Source: Lineus longissimus
Taxonomy: Eukaryota; Nemertea; Pilidiophora; Heteronemertea; Lineidae
Length of the DNA: 64,000 nucleotides
Direction: 5' to 3'
NCBI RefSeq assembly: GCF_910592395.1
Contig: NC_088322.1
Span: forward strand, 2,792,001 to 2,856,000
A model generated the notes under the pieces. It ran no database searches. It was not told the DNA's origin and saw only the letters and a list, made by a program, of their open reading frames with translations. The position numbers and the translations under genes were made by a program. Shown here one piece after another: positions 11,243 to 22,074 of the stretch (position 1 is its first letter; every line of letters starts with the position of its first letter).

Positions 11243-12206
11243 CCTCAAGGGTCGACAAGATTCGGCGCCGTTTCTCTGCCGAAGCTCGAGGTATTTTCTT
11301 CCTGGAATTGTCGTATTCTTGGCGATGAAGTGCGAGGTCGTTGTGATATTGCGCCGAAAGCTTAACGACAAGATTGGATCAGCCGTGTTTTGTTTGCCGT
11401 AATCTTGGCGAAGACCCGGCGGGGTCATCGTCGTAATCTTGCCGGATTGGGGATTCCCCCTTGCGCATGCGTGGTACGCAATTTTTCGACGCTGTCACGC
11501 TTTTCATGCAAACTCGCACAGTGCCGAAATTAAAATTCAATTTCAGACACTGGAATTGGTAAAATTCCGCCATCTTGGATAACGGCATCCTGAGATTCAG
11601 GTGTTTTCAACACTGCGTCACCACCACTTCAAACTCCAAAGTCTTATCCAGGCCTAGTAAGTGCCACCTTCTTTCATAAAATGGCTTGTTTTATAAATAA
11701 ATAACAAAATATGATCTTTGTAAATAAAACCCGAGATGTTCTGGTGTGTTTTTACGTGAATTTATTGCAAACTATCAATGCAGCGTAGTGCAGTCATCGT
11801 GTTCTCGGGCGTAGTGGTGATGCGATAGCCTCTTTGCAATTGTAAAGATTCTTTACATTTCCACATGCGCGGTACTGCTTTTCAAGATGGTGGCAATTTA
11901 GCAGTGCTAGAGCCGTTGTTTAGGAACGACATCAGCGCCTCTAGTGTCAAGATTGGCTTTTCATGCTGTTGTAGTGAACCCGTGTGTCGTGTGTTCTCGC
12001 ATACTTTCGGGCATACTTTGCAGGTAATTTGTGTTTCATTTTCTTTGTATCATATCATCGTAAGATTTGGAGACCAAGGACTCGCTGAAGCCCTGAGGTT
12101 ATCGATATAATGGCCTAGATTTTTAGCCCCTGCGACCCTATCTCTGCTGTGCTGCTAGTGCAGTGCCGAGGTGTGGTGGTCGAACATCTTTGGTGATTTC
12201 TGACCT

Positions 12207-13733
12207 AATGAAATGGCCAGGGCCATTGTGCTCACCTCATGTGGAGGAAAGATGGATAAAGATCATGGTATTGTGTAATGTAGTGTTAGGTTTGATGTAG
12301 GTCCAAGCAATTACAATTTCCCCAAAATGGCCAATTTACAGTACATTCGACCTCTGTGACCTTGAAAAGTAGGTCAAATCAAAGAAAACCCAGGTGACAC
12401 ATTGAATGGTTGTTAGAATTAGATGTACCTATGATATAAAATTGGTGCCAATCAGGCAAGTAATTACTAAGAATAATGGCATTTTGAAGAATTTAGGATT
12501 TGGCCCCCTCCCTGGAGGCCAAACAGCAAATCAGATCGCACCAAACTTCAGTACCTGAGATCACCTGACCAAGGGGGAGATGTGTACTTAATTTGTGATC
12601 AATAGTCATTGCAGTTAAGAAACATGCCATAGTTACGGCCTGACGGCCAATTTACGCCATTTGACCTCTGTGACCTTGACAAGAAGGTCAAATTAAAAAC
12701 CTGTGTTGACATATACTGTATGGCGGTTAGATGTACCCATGATATCAAATTGGTGGCAATCGGGCAAGAAGTTAAGGAATAATCACATTTTTAAGGTTTT
12801 TGGATTTTGCCCCCTGGTGGTCAAGTGGTGAATCATATTGGACCAAACTTCGGTCCCTGAGATCACCTGACTTAGGGGTAAATGTGTACCAAATTTGGGA
12901 TCAATAGTCATTGCAGTTTAGAAACGTGCCATCGTTACATCCTAACGGCCAATTTACACCACTTGACCTCTGTGACCTTGAAAAGTAGGTCAAATCAAAA
13001 ACCTGTATGATATGTGATGTATCCTTGCTAGGAGTACCTACCATAAAAATGTTATGAAAATCAGACCACTATTAAACGAGCAATCAAACATTTTAACTTT
13101 GGACATTAAATTTGGCCCCCGGGTGGCCAAACTAAGAATTTTTCAAGATGCCCGCCTGGCACCCATATTGGCTATCACATTTGATAAAAAATCAAGGATT
13201 TAGTAGAGAGTACATAGATATACATCCAGATCAAATTTGGTTGCAATCCGATCATTAGTTTCGGAGTAATAGTACTGTGTTTATTTTTCAAGATGGCTGC
13301 CTGGCGGCCATATTTGATGTCCGAACGGCCGAAATTTTAGGGGTGGAATAGAGAATCCCCAGATACATGTCCACACTGGTCTAAAACCTTCTAGCTAAAA
13401 TAGATAGGAAACATGCTACTGTTCAGTGAATCAGCAAACTTTGACCTCTGTGACCTTGAAAAGGAGGTCAAATCAAAACCCGGAGGATATATGATGCACC
13501 TTTGCTAGAAGTACCTAACATATTTTTTTCAAAATTTCCCGACTACTATTAAGGGAGATATTGCATATTTTCACTTTAACGTTTGGCCCCCTGGTGGCCA
13601 AACCATGAAACGAATCGGACCGAAACTTGGTCTCCAAGGTGTCATTACATAAGGGTACATGTGTACCAAGTTTCAACTCAATAGCTCTAACAGTTACGAA
13701 ACGTGCCCTGCTAACAGACGACGGACGACGACG

Positions 13734-13780
<47 letters not shown>

Positions 13781-13836
13781 ACGACGGACGCCACGGTATG
13801 GGATAAGCTCACCTCTGCTAAGAGGTGAGCTAAAAA
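12207..13836 (+). repeat. GAC-tailed interspersed repeat, copy A (about full length)
   Basis: It starts AATGAAATGGCCAGGGCCAT and ends with GACGACG tracts, GGACGCCACGGTATGGGATA and the small palindrome AGCTCACCTCT...AGAGGTGAGCT plus AAAA. GCTCACCTC near the left end and GAGGTGAGC at the right end form a short inverted repeat. The interior is a set of diverged direct repeats, each containing GACCTCTGTGACCTTGA (12349, 12663, 12964, 13443) and TTGGCCCCCTGGTGGCC. There is no coding capacity. A second direct copy lies at 61547-62668 and a reverse relative at about 40205-41930. The copy is nested inside the TTA element. Confidence 0.85.
13717..13795 (+). repeat. (GAC)n / GGACGAC microsatellite
   Basis: A trinucleotide tract of about 75 bp within repeat copy A; it translates as poly-Asp in one frame. 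The equivalent position in copy B carries a similar tract at 62578-62652, so it is part of the family rather than a chance expansion. Confidence 0.9.
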
Positions 13837-14827
13837 GGTGATAGCATGTCGAACATCTTAGGAAAAGGTGGTTAGGTGTCGAAATCTTTCCACATCATTG
13901 GATAATAGCAAGTGATAACCTGACGATTTTCCATAAGTGTCTAATGAACTCCTGCCGTAGCTTAGGTGAAGTGCATTGGGTATATTGTCGTAAAGGTGTC
14001 GAACCCTTGAGGAGGGGGGGGAAAGATACGCATTGATACTTGCATTAGCAAGGCCTACTAAACGGTCTAACGCTTTGTCCGTTGCAGTGCAAGTCTGTGC
14101 AGCTCTGAGATTCTTTGCAAAAGGGAGTTTTCAGGATGTCACCGGAGACACGTTGAAAGTAAGCCGGTATTCTGTTTCACGGTGTGTGCACACAGTATCC
14201 GGTGCGTTGATTGAGCGTCTTCTTCAAAGACACATAAAATTTCCGAGGGACATCGCTGATCAGAGGCCAGTGAAGGAGGCCTTCTATCAAATTCGACAAT
14301 TCCCAAATGTTCTTGGCACTGTTGATGGTTCTCTGGTACCAATCATCGGGCCCCATATTGAAGAACACTTGTATATTTCCAGAAAGGGTACTCATGCTAT
14401 CAATGTGCAGGGTGTCATTGGTCCAGATGGAAGGTTCTTTGACGTCGTTGCCCGATGGCCTGGGAGTACGCACGACTCCTTCATCTGGAAAAACTCGGGC
14501 TTGTGTGATGAAATGGAAAACAATAGGATAAAAGGTGGATGGCTACTTGGGGACAGTGGCTATGGATTAGCCCCTTGGCTCCTGACTCCAATCAGAAATC
14601 CTATAAACAGGGCTGAGAAAGCATACAATAGGGCTCATAAATCCACACGGGGCGTGGTTGAAAGGGGATTTGGAAGGTGGAAAATGCGCTTTCGATGCCT
14701 ACATAAGACGGGTGGCTGTTTGATGTTCTCACCACAGCGATGTTTGAATGTTATCATTGCAACTGCCATTCTACATAATATTTGTATCGAACGGAATACT
14801 CCTCTTCCCCACGACGACGACAATTAA

Positions 14828-15627
14828 CACTTTCAGATGGATTATGATGATGACAATGATGACGCTGTGGTCGGGGAGGATGCTCGAGTACATGCTGCAG
14901 GTGTGAGAGTTAGAAATGAACTCATTGAAGGCCATTTTACCAGAGGATGAACTACATTTATTCCAGAAATATACAAAATCTTACTGCAACAGAGACTAAC
15001 TGCTGAATCGTGTTTAAAACGTTTACAACGTGAAGGTTGAGAAAACCAATGATGAGCATAAACAAATATTAACATAAAATAAAATTATTGGTTCAACCTG
15101 TATTCAATTGTACTGCTATTACATGTATGCCTCGGAGGCTTATAATAATATTCAGTTCATCTTTGATGAAGCTTTATGATTTGGGTGACTACCCATCTTT
15201 TACCGTAAATGTTCTTGCGATGATTGCTATCGCATCACTAATTGTGTCACTGAATCCATCTTGAGACAAAAAAACAGAACGTAATGGTAGTGTCACTACA
15301 TTATGCTATTCGCACCTTTGCAATAGGAATGATGATCTGACTTTGGAGTAACATTACCCCGTGCTTTAACACAGGAAGTCATGGCAGCAACTACTGATTT
15401 CTGAAGTCATATTTCCCAATATGAGGGAAGAAATGAAACGAGACATTTCAACTAGTTATAAAGTACCGATTAATTGTATATTTTCCTCAGCAGTATTAAG
15501 AGGAGAGCAAATTTAGTTCATTGCATTTCGTGATTCAATAGATACGTTAGACTCTAGAAATCAGATAAAGGTTTGTGACAGAGTGTGTCCTAGCATCTTG
15601 CTGAATTACTTCTTTAGATGATTTGAT
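14828..15627. other. Harbinger intergenic region between convergent genes
   Basis: Positions 14828-14950 continue the transposase frame past its stop (described with the transposase). From 14951 to 15627 the sequence is AT-rich, with no ORF or repeat recognised. It should hold the 3' ends of the two convergent Harbinger transcripts. Confidence 0.6.
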
Positions 15628-16092
15628 TTATAAATCCATTAGGGAGTAGCTGGTTTCGTTATTGTTATCCGTCCCAGCGAGGAATTTCTCCAACAATACA
15701 AGTTTCTGTTTTTCAATCGCAAGTCGTTGTTTTTCTAATTCTAAACGTTCCTTCTCAACAGAGAGTCGTTCCCGTTCGATTTTCACAATTTCCATGGATG
15801 TATCGTTGCTTGTGGATTTAGCCGTTACTTCGACACGTTTCACCGATGATTTCGTAACGCTACCCTTCGGTGTCCCAGTGGCTGCACCTGGTTTTGGTTT
15901 GGTTGTGGTAGCGGACGAATCAGCAGACAGCGGCGGTTTTCCCTCTGGAATTCGCCGTGCCCACGGTGACTTTGGTTTGGCTGGCGCAGGGTTATCTGAT
16001 TCAGCTTCATCACCAAGATTACTGCTGCCGAAGAAATCAGAACATTGCACCTCTTGAGAATCAGAATCTTCATTCGGAGAGTCAGGTTCATC
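15628..16092 (-). pseudogene. C-terminal part of the Harbinger Myb-like protein
   Basis: Read on the minus strand from the DIRS junction this gives FDEPDSPNEDSDSQEVQCSD, then a Pro/Ser/Thr-rich linker with KSPWARRIPEG. It ends with a charged coiled coil containing IERERLSVEKERLELEKQRL and a stop at 15628. The N-terminal part is at 21595-22074. The two halves join in frame across the DIRS insertion at an AAAA tetranucleotide (TTTT in coding orientation). Acidic/Pro-rich linkers and C-terminal coiled coils are usual in Harbinger-encoded Myb-like proteins. Broken by the insertion, so not expressed as one protein. Confidence 0.85.
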
Positions 16093-16096
16093 AAAA

Positions 16097-16300
16097 TTCC
16101 CATTTCCTGTGGAAATGTGATTTTATTAGTTCATACCTACCCAGGTCAGACTTTTGCATATGTACTCATATCGGATCTACCCGAGGAATTATTTAACTAA
16201 TTACATTAGAAAAATAACCAGCCAGTTCACAAGGCTACGTCCAGGCGGCGCCCCTGTACAGCCCATCAACCGTGCAAGCCGCCATATTGCCAGTACTTTT
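16097..16300 (+). repeat. DIRS left terminal repeat
   Basis: From CATATGTACTCATATCGGAT onward, about 170 bp is the near-perfect reverse complement of 21415-21575. The outermost 30-40 bp differs between the two ends (TTCCCATTTCCTGTGGAAAT here, TTATGTCGTTCATACTCTAC at the other end). Unequal extensions of this kind are copied together in the internal complementary region. Confidence 0.88.
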
Positions 16301-16352
16301 TACTCAAGCAACTCAAGTAAGTCCGGTTGCTGTGGGGACGGACGGGTGGGCA

Positions 16353-16448
16353 GTCTGACCTGGGTAGGTATGAACAAATAAAATCACATTTCCACAGGAA
16401 ATGGGAATTTTATGTCGTTCATACTCTACCCAGGTCAGACTTTTGCAT
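16353..16448. repeat. DIRS internal complementary region
   Basis: The left half is the reverse complement of the element's left terminus (16097-16150) and the right half is the reverse complement of its right terminus (21545-21594). They meet at GGGAATTTTATG near 16404-16412. In DIRS1 this region templates the ends of a circular intermediate. The TTTT at the centre equals the junction tetranucleotide in the target. Confidence 0.9.
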
Positions 16449-16908
16449 CGAATACCAACAACCTAAGGAAGGTGGGTAAACGTGACTTACCATGTAGCGA
16501 CGTGAACTGTCTCCAAGCCGCATAGCAGAACCCAACGGGTGAGACCGGGATAACCAGACCAAAGAGAAATGGGGATGCTCATGGCTCAACGGTCAGGCCA
16601 CCATATAAAAGAATAATGGAAAGGGCCTTAAGGTTATCAACTACCCCCTAGAGTAAGGTAGCACATCGCATGGTACTTGCTCAGCACATACTCGCCAAAA
16701 GAATGTGTGGGCTTAAGAGGGTAACCACCCTCTGCGTGCGGGGACAACCCACAAAGTCTAGGCGGCTCAACCTAAGACATCCGGACGGGGCACATTCACA
16801 GGGGAACCACGTCCCGGCATGAATGTCCGCACCTCCCCCCTCATCTTTAGAGGGAAGGACGGAGAATCCGGAGTGAGGAGTCCGGCGGGTAGGCTAGGCA
16901 GGGAGAAC

Positions 16909-18100
16909 CTAGACTACGTGCTGAGCAGCGACGATTGGACCGAGAGACAGCATACCGTCAGTCATCACGGAACAATCGCGCATATAATGTTGGGAGAAAG
17001 TGGAGTGAGAACTCCACGTCGCCGCTTCCAAGACCTCGTTCAAGGCGACTCCCCTATATTCGGCCCATGAAGTCGAGATGGCACGAATCTCGTGGGCCGT
17101 CACGGAACCCAGGCGGCGAAGCTCCGGAGACTGAAGAGTCATGGAGTAGGCCTGCCGGATGGTGGCCACCAACCATCTGGCGACCGTGGCGGGCGCAATC
17201 TCCCGTGTGAATCCCTCGCGATAAGACAGAAAAAGACGCTTTCGGCCGAGACGGACGGCAGGGTCTTTGGTCTTATCGACATAGAACCTCAAGGCCCGGA
17301 CGGGGCAGAGAGTTCTATCCGGGAGGTCTCGAGAGACCACCCTGGAAAGGGATGGAATAAGAACCGGGCGCCTGGAGGTGGAAGGCGTCTGGTTCTTCGC
17401 AATAAAGCCTGGGACAAATTCTAGGACCGCGCCCCTCTCATTGAAGGCTAGCTTGTCAAAAGCTAGGGCATGGAGCTCGGACCGTCTCTGGGCCGTAGCT
17501 AAGGCCACCAAGAAGACGGTCCTAAAGGTAAGATGCTTCCTATCTGCTAGGTGCAAGGGCTCGAATGGAAATCTCATAAGAGCCCGTAACACCACCGAGA
17601 GATCCCACTTGGGGACGCAATGTAAGGAGCGGGGACGCTCCAGAGACATGTTGCGAAGCAACGATGACAAGGCGTCATCCCAAGCCGGTTGCCAGGAGCC
17701 TGTCAGCCTAAGGGTGACGGCAATGGCAGAGCGATAGCCCTTAACCCCCTGGACCGAAAACTTCCGGACCGTAAACAAAAAGTTTAGGAAATCGAGGAAG
17801 TTGGGAGCGATCGGAGAAACTCCGTGCTCCCCGCACCAGTCTCGAAAGACGAGCCACTTACTGTCGTATGATGTAAGGGTAGACTGTCTTTGAGGCTGAG
17901 CGACTTTTCGGATAATGTCCTTCGAAAAGCCTCTCTCTCGGAGGAAATGCCCGATAGTCTCCAGGCGTGAAGCCTGTAGAAAGAAGGGTCCTGATGGTAG
18001 ACCCGACCTATCGGGTGATAAAGCAGGCGGTCCCACTCCGGCAATCTGCGGGGGTGGTCCGTCAGAAGCTCCAGCAACACCGGGAACCAAGCTTGGTTCG
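16909..18100 (-). pseudogene. DIRS tyrosine recombinase domain
   Basis: This is the C-terminal 380 or so residues of a long open frame (16909-20328). An N-terminal SAM-like part contains QSTLTSYDSKWLVFRDWCGE. The catalytic core has Arg in ATAQRRSELHAL (about 17480), His-x-x-Arg in TAHEIRAISTSWAEYRG (about 17080) and the nucleophile Tyr in FSQHYMRDCSVMTDG (about 16984). All R-H-R-Y residues of the DIRS recombinase family are present and the domain ends normally near the stop. This part is intact, although the element as a whole is damaged upstream. Its start overlaps the C-terminus of the RNase H frame, as is usual for DIRS elements. Confidence 0.9.
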
Positions 18101-18920
18101 GCCAACAAGGGGCGATCAGGCAAAGCCTGACGCGCGATGAGGCCACTTTGTTCAGAACTGGCAGCAACAGAGGGGTTGGTGGGAATGCATAAGCATTGAG
18201 GCCGTCCGAGGAGGCCGACAGGCTGTCTACTCCCAAGGCCTCGTCGTCCGGGAGAGGAGAGTAATACAGGGTGAATCTCTTGTTGAGGCGAGTGGCGAAA
18301 AGGTCCACAATCGGCACATCCCACATCCCGGCCAGCCGGGACACAATCTCCTGATGGAGGGTCCACTCGGTCTGGACTAAGCGATCGGCTCTGGAGAGAG
18401 CATCCGCCAGGATGTTCCTCTTGCCGGGGATGTGACGGGGGAAGAGCTGGATGTCCAGCCGACGACAAAATTGTAGGAGGTCCCATGTCAGACGACACAG
18501 TGTGTCGGACCTCGTTCCCCCTTGTCTCCGAATATAGGCGACGACAGTCGAGTTGTCGGAGAACAGAGATACCCTGTGACCCCGTAACCGGGACGAAAAG
18601 GCCTTCACGGCTAGGATGACAGCCTGCATTTCGAGAATATTGATCGAAAGGCGAGACTCCTCCCCTGACCACGTGCCCTTGGTGGTCAGGTCGCCCTCGT
18701 TCAGGTGAGCCCCCCATCCGAAGAGGGAGGCGTCCGTGAAGAGGGACATCTGGGGGGGTAACGGACGGAGCTGCACCCCGCGGAGGAGCTCCGTCCCCGT
18801 CCCCCAGAACCTCCAAACGTCCTCCAGTAGCATGGAAGGGAGTGCTACTGCTCGATCGAGTGGGTCCGAGAAGGGGCGCCAACTCGGGAGTAGGAGGAGC
18901 TGGAGGGGGCATATACAGGC
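17784..18920 (-). pseudogene. DIRS RNase H and following region
   Basis: A second minus-strand frame encodes a run of RNase H signatures. These are FTDASLFGWGAHL (first Asp about 18733), the Glu of INILEMQAVILAVKAF, FSDNSTVVAYI and the Asp of ILADALSRADR. VPIVDLFATRLNKRFTLYYS and LHAWRLSG follow, both typical of the DIRS RT/RNase H protein C-terminus. Upstream the homology passes into the RT frame near 18915 within a CCCC run, which looks like a one-base shift. The frame overlaps the N-terminus of the recombinase. Confidence 0.88.
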
Positions 18921-18999
18921 GACCGAGAGGAACCTGGTCCGCCGCCGAATTGAGCAGGCCCAGCAGGGACAGGAACTGTCTGGCTGTGGCGCTGTCTCG

Positions 19000-19320
19000 G
19001 CGACGGAAAGCCCGAATCAGAGACCGGATCTTGGTGACCCGGTCCTGAGGTGGGGACATGAGGCCCTCTCTGGTACGGAAACGTACTCCCACGAAGACAA
19101 AATCCTGAGACAGGTCTAGCTCGGATTTTTCTAAGTTTGTTATCCACCCGGCCTGGGTCGCCGTCTTGAGCAAGAACCGAGTCTGCTTGAGAAGACGGGG
19201 ACGGGATTGGCAACGTAGCAGCCAGTCGTCTAAGTAGCAATGGAGCTTGAAGCCCAAAGCGTTCTTAGCATCCCTCATAGGAGCAGACGTGAGGACTTTA
19301 GGAACGACCAACCCGGCGAG
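19000..19320 (-). pseudogene. DIRS reverse transcriptase remnant (YLDD palm and thumb)
   Basis: The frame reads ALGFKLHCYLDDWLL (YLDD at 19226-19237), then LLKTATQAGWITNLEKSELD and FVFVGVRF, the standard DIRS palm C-terminus. Directly upstream is VPKVLTSAPMRDAKNALGF, but the preceding RT motifs (the fingers, and the palm strand with the first catalytic Asp) are missing. The sequence instead passes into gag-type Pro/Ser-rich residues. An internal deletion of several hundred bases is inferred, so the copy cannot encode a working RT. Confidence 0.82.
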
Positions 19321-21147
19321 CTGCACATCATCCCTCAGGGGGATGAGTGAGACCGGGTCGGTCCCCGACAGCGATACTCTGTAGTATTCTGGCCTATACG
19401 AAGGACTGTGAGGGGAAGTGGCCGTGAAGCGCTTCCCCGCCTTCGTCCCGGCTCCCGGTCCAGTCGACGGCAAAGTCGAGACCAGGGAGCGCTGGTGGCC
19501 CCCGCAGGACGGCGCTGTGTCCCTAAGCGTTGAATCGAGCCAATAAGAGGCTCTGATCAAGGCAGGGGAGGGGGGCAATTCATCGAGTGCCCGGTCCGGC
19601 ACGGCATCCAAGTCTGGCTCGTCGGCATCCCCGAAAAGATCGAAAGGAGCACAGCCGAGCGCGGGGTTGACCGGCGGGAGAGGACAATGCTCGGTCGGCA
19701 CGAACTGCCGGACGAGCGCGCGAAGATCGCGCATCCCAGCCACAATGGTGGGGTCCTTTGTTCCAGAGGGGCAGTCAGCCTGAGGGGCCTGCCCGATGGA
19801 AGATTGGGTCTCATCGTATTGATAGTCGACCTCGATGGGGACTTGGGGCAGCTCAAAGGCCACTGGTCTCCCGGCCTGCTGCTGAGGGGCCCTATCTGAG
19901 AGATTTTTGGTCTCCAGATGGGCGGCCAAACTCTGCAGGACCTGACGCTGCTGGGCCGTAAGGCCCGGTGCGATAGGCCGGGGATCCTGTCTGGGCATAC
20001 CTGGGGCAGACAGGGATGGCGGGGGGCTACTCACCACAAAGGGGGTGGAGCTCAGACCCGCAGAACCAGACAGGGAGGGACGGGGTCGCACCGGCGAAAT
20101 CGTGGGGCGAACCCTCCCGACGTCCGGACGGACCCTAGGGTCTCTGGACCGGACGTAATGCCCCATTGTCACACCCCTACCCCAGGGGGGTAGGTCACCT
20201 CCGTGCGAGACAAGAGGGGGCGGCAGAACAGGGGGGGGTGACGCCCGAGTCTGCGGGAACCCACGGGGAGGCGGTCGACGTCCCCAAAAGGGGACGGAAA
20301 CTCGGGTGAGCCGCCTGCCAGGCCTCATAACCCGATGGGATACGCCCCGTCGCCTCAGAGCGGTCAGATGTGACGGTGTAATCTGAAGACACAGTCACAA
20401 CCGAAGACACTGCCGGAGGCACATCCAACCCGGAGGAGGACGGGGGACGACCCAATGCCGCAGCAGGGGGGTCCCGACGGGGGAGGGCGGAGGAAACTCG
20501 GCCAGGTGGGGGCTTAGATGTAACTAAGGACTCCACGGCCGGTAGCCGGAGGAGTTCCTGAATCAGGAGGTCTGCCTCCAGCGGGGTATGCACGACGCCC
20601 AGGGGATCGGGACGCAAAGCGTCCAGAGTCCCGCTCACTACGACCCCCTGTGAAATGGGGGAGGAGCCAATCTCCCTATGGGAGCCCCGATGAGGGGGTC
20701 ACCGGCGCTCAACCTAGGAGAAAACTCGGGGGGCACACCTCCGAATGGAGAGTGCCCGGCCCGAGCCCCGGAGTCGGGCGCCGAAACGGCGCCAGAGCTC
20801 CGGGGGCCTCGCCCCCGCTGAGAAGAAACAGCAGAGGGGGACTTAGAAGAGGCCACACCAGACTTTCTGGGGCCTCTCCGGGTCGGCTTCTGCTTCTTCG
20901 ACGGCCGAGGGGCCGGAGAAGCAGAAGGCAGCGTCCCGGCAGCGGACGAAACCGCAGTCGCAGAGTCCGACGGGGCGGACTGGCGAGCCGGGGACGAACC
21001 GGGACGGGGACTAATAATCCCCGATACACCGGCACCCGGGCACCTGAATACCCAGAAGGGTAACAGGCCCAATAAGAGGGCTGGAAACCCAATAATGACA
21101 AGAAAGACGCTAACAAGAGCGGCAGAGCCAGCATCTTGAGAGGCCAC
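19321..21147 (-). pseudogene. DIRS gag-like region
   Basis: Minus-strand Pro/Ser/Arg-rich frames: one from 21147 (MASQDAGSAALVSVFLVIIG, then basic KKQKPTRRGPRK), one from 20638 (SGTLDALRPDPLGVVHTPLE), then the N-terminal half of the 1139-codon frame. The pieces overlap end to end in different frames, so one or more frameshifts separate them. Content and place fit the poorly conserved ORF1 of DIRS elements. No single domain was recognised, so the call rests on position and composition. Confidence 0.6.
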
Positions 21148-21414
21148 ACAAAAGAAGTGAACGATAAGAAAAACTTATATTTATTTGGTCACGTGACCGG
21201 AGCCTGGAGCGAAAAAATTTTTTGGGCGAACGGCGAAGAAAAAGCGTTCTAAAGTGGTGAAATCAGGAAAGATGGGTAAAGGAATGGTCTCACCCGCTTC
21301 CTGAGATCGACAGCTCCAAACGGACGTCCGGGGGAGGATCCTTCTCGATTCTGTCACGGAGAATTCGACGCAAACAGCAGCAGAAACTCGGAGCTTGTGG
21401 TACAAGGCGCCGAG

Positions 21415-21594
21415 GAAAAAGTACTGGCAATATGGCGGCTTGCACGGTTGATGGGCTGTTCAGGGGCGCCGCCTGGACGTAGCCTTGTGAACTGGCTGGT
21501 TATTTTTCTAATGTTATTAGTTAAATAATTCCTCGGGTAGATCCGATATGAGTACATATGCAAAAGTCTGACCTGGGTAGAGTATGAACGACAT
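21415..21594 (+). repeat. DIRS right terminal repeat
   Basis: About 160 bp reverse-complementary to the left terminal repeat, running from GTACTGGCAATATGGCGGCT to the junction at AAAA (21595-21598). In coding orientation this is the upstream end and should carry the promoter. Confidence 0.88.
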
Positions 21595-22074
21595 AAAATG
21601 TAGCGTAGCTGACGATGAGTAAGTTGAAGGTCTAGCAGCGCTGTCGACTCCTCTTTTTATCCCATGTGACAACTGTGTTGAATACACAGATGTATCAATT
21701 CCACCATCTATCCCTTCTGTTGCTGTCTTTCCTATGACCATCAGAACCTTTCGCTCAACCTCGTTGATGCGCACATCCTTAGCTTTCCCACCGCCCGTTT
21801 TAGCGATTTCCTTTCTTTGCAGAGTATCTTTTTGCTTGGTCACACTGGTCCAATCAGACCACTTCCTCCGCACGTCGTCTGCCGTTCTCAACGTTTTTGA
21901 GACCGAATTAATGCTATCCGTTATCTTCTGCCATGCTATTCGTTTCTCTTCATTATGTACAGCGTCTGTAAATTTGTTAAATACGGTCTTTTTCTTTGCC
22001 TGAACGCCTTCCACCAATGCGTCAAGCTCAGTCTCAGTGAACTTGGGCTTCCTCTTTAATTTCTCGTCGGGCAT
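21595..22074 (-). pseudogene. N-terminal part of the Harbinger Myb/SANT-like protein
   Basis: It starts MPDEKLKRKPKFTETELDAL at 22074. The first 80 or so residues form a Myb/SANT-like trihelix (Myb_DNA-bind_5 style) with conserved aromatic and basic positions: TVFNKFTDAVHNEEKRIAWQ, KITDSIN and VRRKWSDWTSVTKQK. Harbinger transposons need this second protein for nuclear import of the transposase and recognition of subterminal sites. At Phe160 the frame runs into the DIRS element, which adds 25 foreign residues and a stop. The genuine continuation is at 15628-16092. Confidence 0.9.

Larger units (their letters stand above)
11205..14044. mobile_element. 2.84-kb TIR element in the Harbinger transposase ORF, TTA duplication
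   Basis: The ends are TGCAAGTATCAATGCGTATC and its reverse complement. They continue through a C/G homopolymer of different length on each side and TCCTCAAGGG(T)TCGACA, giving inverted repeats of about 50 bp. TTA flanks both sides (11202-11204 and 14045-14047). Removal of the element plus one TTA rejoins the transposase reading frame exactly. No transposase ORF was recognised inside. A 3-bp TTA duplication is usual for PIF/Harbinger elements, but the TGCAAG ends do not settle the superfamily. Confidence 0.85.
11016..14827 (+). pseudogene. Harbinger transposase (DDE_4 type), split by an insertion
   Basis: The start ATG at 11016 opens MAAAYLLVQNGQDGQDRRRQ and runs to ...YLCDELHDDL at 11204. 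The frame resumes exactly at 14048 with ARPTKRSNALSVAVQVCAAL after a 2840-bp element and a TTA duplication. The DDE residues are visible: Asp in LGTVDGSLVPI (about 14320), Asp in LLGDSGYG (about 14550), and Glu in RGVVERGFGRWKMRFRCL (about 14655). WPGSTHDSFIW is also present. TAA at 14825 ends the frame, but the same frame stays open to 14950 and reads DDAVVGEDARVHAAGVRVRN then ELIEGHF, a typical Harbinger C-terminus. The stop is therefore probably a lesion. The gene cannot make a protein as it stands. Confidence 0.9.
16097..21594 (-). mobile_element. DIRS-like tyrosine-recombinase retrotransposon, RT domain partly deleted
   Basis: The element is about 5.5 kb and much more GC-rich than its surroundings, coding on the minus strand. 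It has DIRS architecture: inverted terminal repeats (about 16125-16300 and 21415-21592) and an internal complementary region (16353-16448) whose halves match the two outer ends. It encodes a gag-like N-terminal region, an RT remnant with YLDD, an RNase H domain and a tyrosine recombinase. The RT fingers and part of the palm appear deleted. The junctions share AAAA with the target and with the centre of the internal region. No target duplication is seen, as expected for recombinase-mediated insertion. Confidence 0.92.

Noticed and set aside
13659-13841. Poly-Asp open frame
   Set aside because: Translation of a (GAC)n microsatellite belonging to an interspersed repeat; the same tract is found in copy B.
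15662-16057. 131-codon plus-strand frame opposite the Myb-like C-terminus
   Set aside because: Antisense shadow of the coiled-coil coding region.
17092-20193. Several long plus-strand frames in the 16.9-21 kb region
   Set aside because: GC-rich antisense shadows of the DIRS genes; no domain on that strand.
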